Positions 5,594 through 5,903 of a stretch of 5,903 nucleotides of DNA are shown here, in pieces. The notes under the pieces were generated by a model. It made no database searches. It was not told the origin of the DNA and saw nothing but the letters and a program-made list of their open reading frames with translations. The position numbers and the translations under genes are program-made. The DNA comes from Burkholderiales bacterium (GTDB taxonomy: Bacteria > Pseudomonadota > Gammaproteobacteria > Burkholderiales > Burkholderiaceae_D), in NCBI GenBank assembly GCA_016197345.1, contig JACPVY010000256.1:1-5903 (forward strand), given 5' to 3'. How positions within the stretch are numbered: position 1 is the stretch's first letter; each line of letters opens with the position of its first letter.

Positions 5594-5903
5594 AAATGAA
5601 GCAGGCCGATAGGCCGGATTTTGTTACGGCTAAATCTTGCAATCTAGCTATGACAGCCATTCCTCTAGGCGCCGAATTACTCCGGCGCTCAAGCTTCCTA
5701 CCCGCATGCTCCGCGAGCCGCCTCAACGCATGCCTATTTGGAATTGCTCCAGGTGGAGGTTACCGCGTTTCACCGTAACTTAATACGCTCGTCTCTGTGG
5801 CCCTATTCCTCGCCTTATACCTTGGGCAACAAGTTGCTTACGGCTTTCAGCGGACGGCCGTTAACCGTCACCCTGCTCTATGGAGTCCGGACCTTCCTCC
5901 CGC
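5594..5903 (-). ncRNA. rnpB: RNase P RNA (class A, betaproteobacterial type), 5' end outside window
   Basis: This is the catalytic RNA of ribonuclease P, which trims the 5' leaders of pre-tRNAs. Read on the - strand from 5903, conserved blocks appear in order: GGGAGGAAGGTCCGGACTCC (CR-I / P4 5' strand), CATAGAGCAGGGTGACGG, GGAATAGGGCCACAGAGACG, GGTGAAACGCGGTAACCTCC, CCTGGAGCAATTCCAAATAGG, the tRNA-CCA-binding loop context CGGGTAGGAAGCTTGAGC, CGCCTAGAGGAATGGCTGTC, and the 3' block ATCCGGCCTATCGGCC (CR-V / P4 3' strand). The 3' end is placed near 5594 because GGCCTGCTTC (5607-5598) should be the 3' strand of P1. Its partner and about 60 nt of 5' sequence lie beyond the window. Relative to E. 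coli the P12 region is very short (hairpin at 5774-5787). Pair A67-U is replaced by G-C in P4. Identity is secure; exact ends are estimates. Confidence 0.95.

Noticed and set aside
5482..5778. 98-codon + strand frame
   Set aside because: Its second half is antisense to the conserved rnpB core, so the full frame cannot be taken as a gene; only the portion before 5594 was kept as a query.
1..5903. Mobile element, CRISPR array, toxin-antitoxin, defence or biosynthetic system
   Set aside because: No transposase, integrase, direct repeat array, tRNA or accessory-system protein was found on either strand; the recognised genes are housekeeping, catabolic and regulatory.

Overview
The window looks like part of a betaproteobacterial chromosome, probably from the Burkholderiales/Neisseriales side. 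The evidence is the adjacent zapD-yacG pair, a class-A RNase P RNA with betaproteobacterial sequence blocks, and DgoK and GntR/FCD proteins of the kind found there. Most of the window is about 50% GC. The first 240 bases are about 75% GC by hand count, so the left edge has a different compositional history.

Layout. (1) Bases 2-~340 (+) encode an internal piece of the tRNA-modification enzyme MnmC. It stops abruptly and is joined, out of frame, to the interior of zapD (FtsZ-bundling protein), which runs to 909. Both genes are broken at this join. (2) yacG (926-1102, +), a small zinc protein, is intact and follows zapD as usual. (3) Bases 1103-1448 hold no recognisable gene; they contain two inverted repeats, one terminator-like, and a perfect 10-bp palindrome upstream of the next gene. 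(4) dgoK (1449-2411, +) is an intact 2-dehydro-3-deoxygalactonokinase, without the aldolase or dehydratase genes that often accompany it. (5) Converging on dgoK from the other strand is a soluble multi-PAS sensor histidine kinase (2434-4573, -). Its reading frame is interrupted near 4105-4122 inside the first PAS domain, apparently by a small out-of-frame deletion. (6) Immediately upstream of the kinase on the same strand is a GntR/FadR-type (FCD) repressor (4581-5306, -). (7) After 287 bp without a recognised gene comes rnpB (5594 to beyond 5903, -), whose 5' end lies outside the window.

Functionally, dgoK belongs to galactonate (De Ley-Doudoroff type) catabolism, and the GntR protein resembles regulators of sugar-acid pathways, so it may control dgoK; this is inference. 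The kinase has no response regulator here. The window shows no mobile element, CRISPR array, tRNA or obvious new defence or metabolic system. The observations most worth checking are the two broken reading frames (real decay, or chimeric/erroneous sequence) and a compensatory base-pair change in helix P4 of RNase P RNA.
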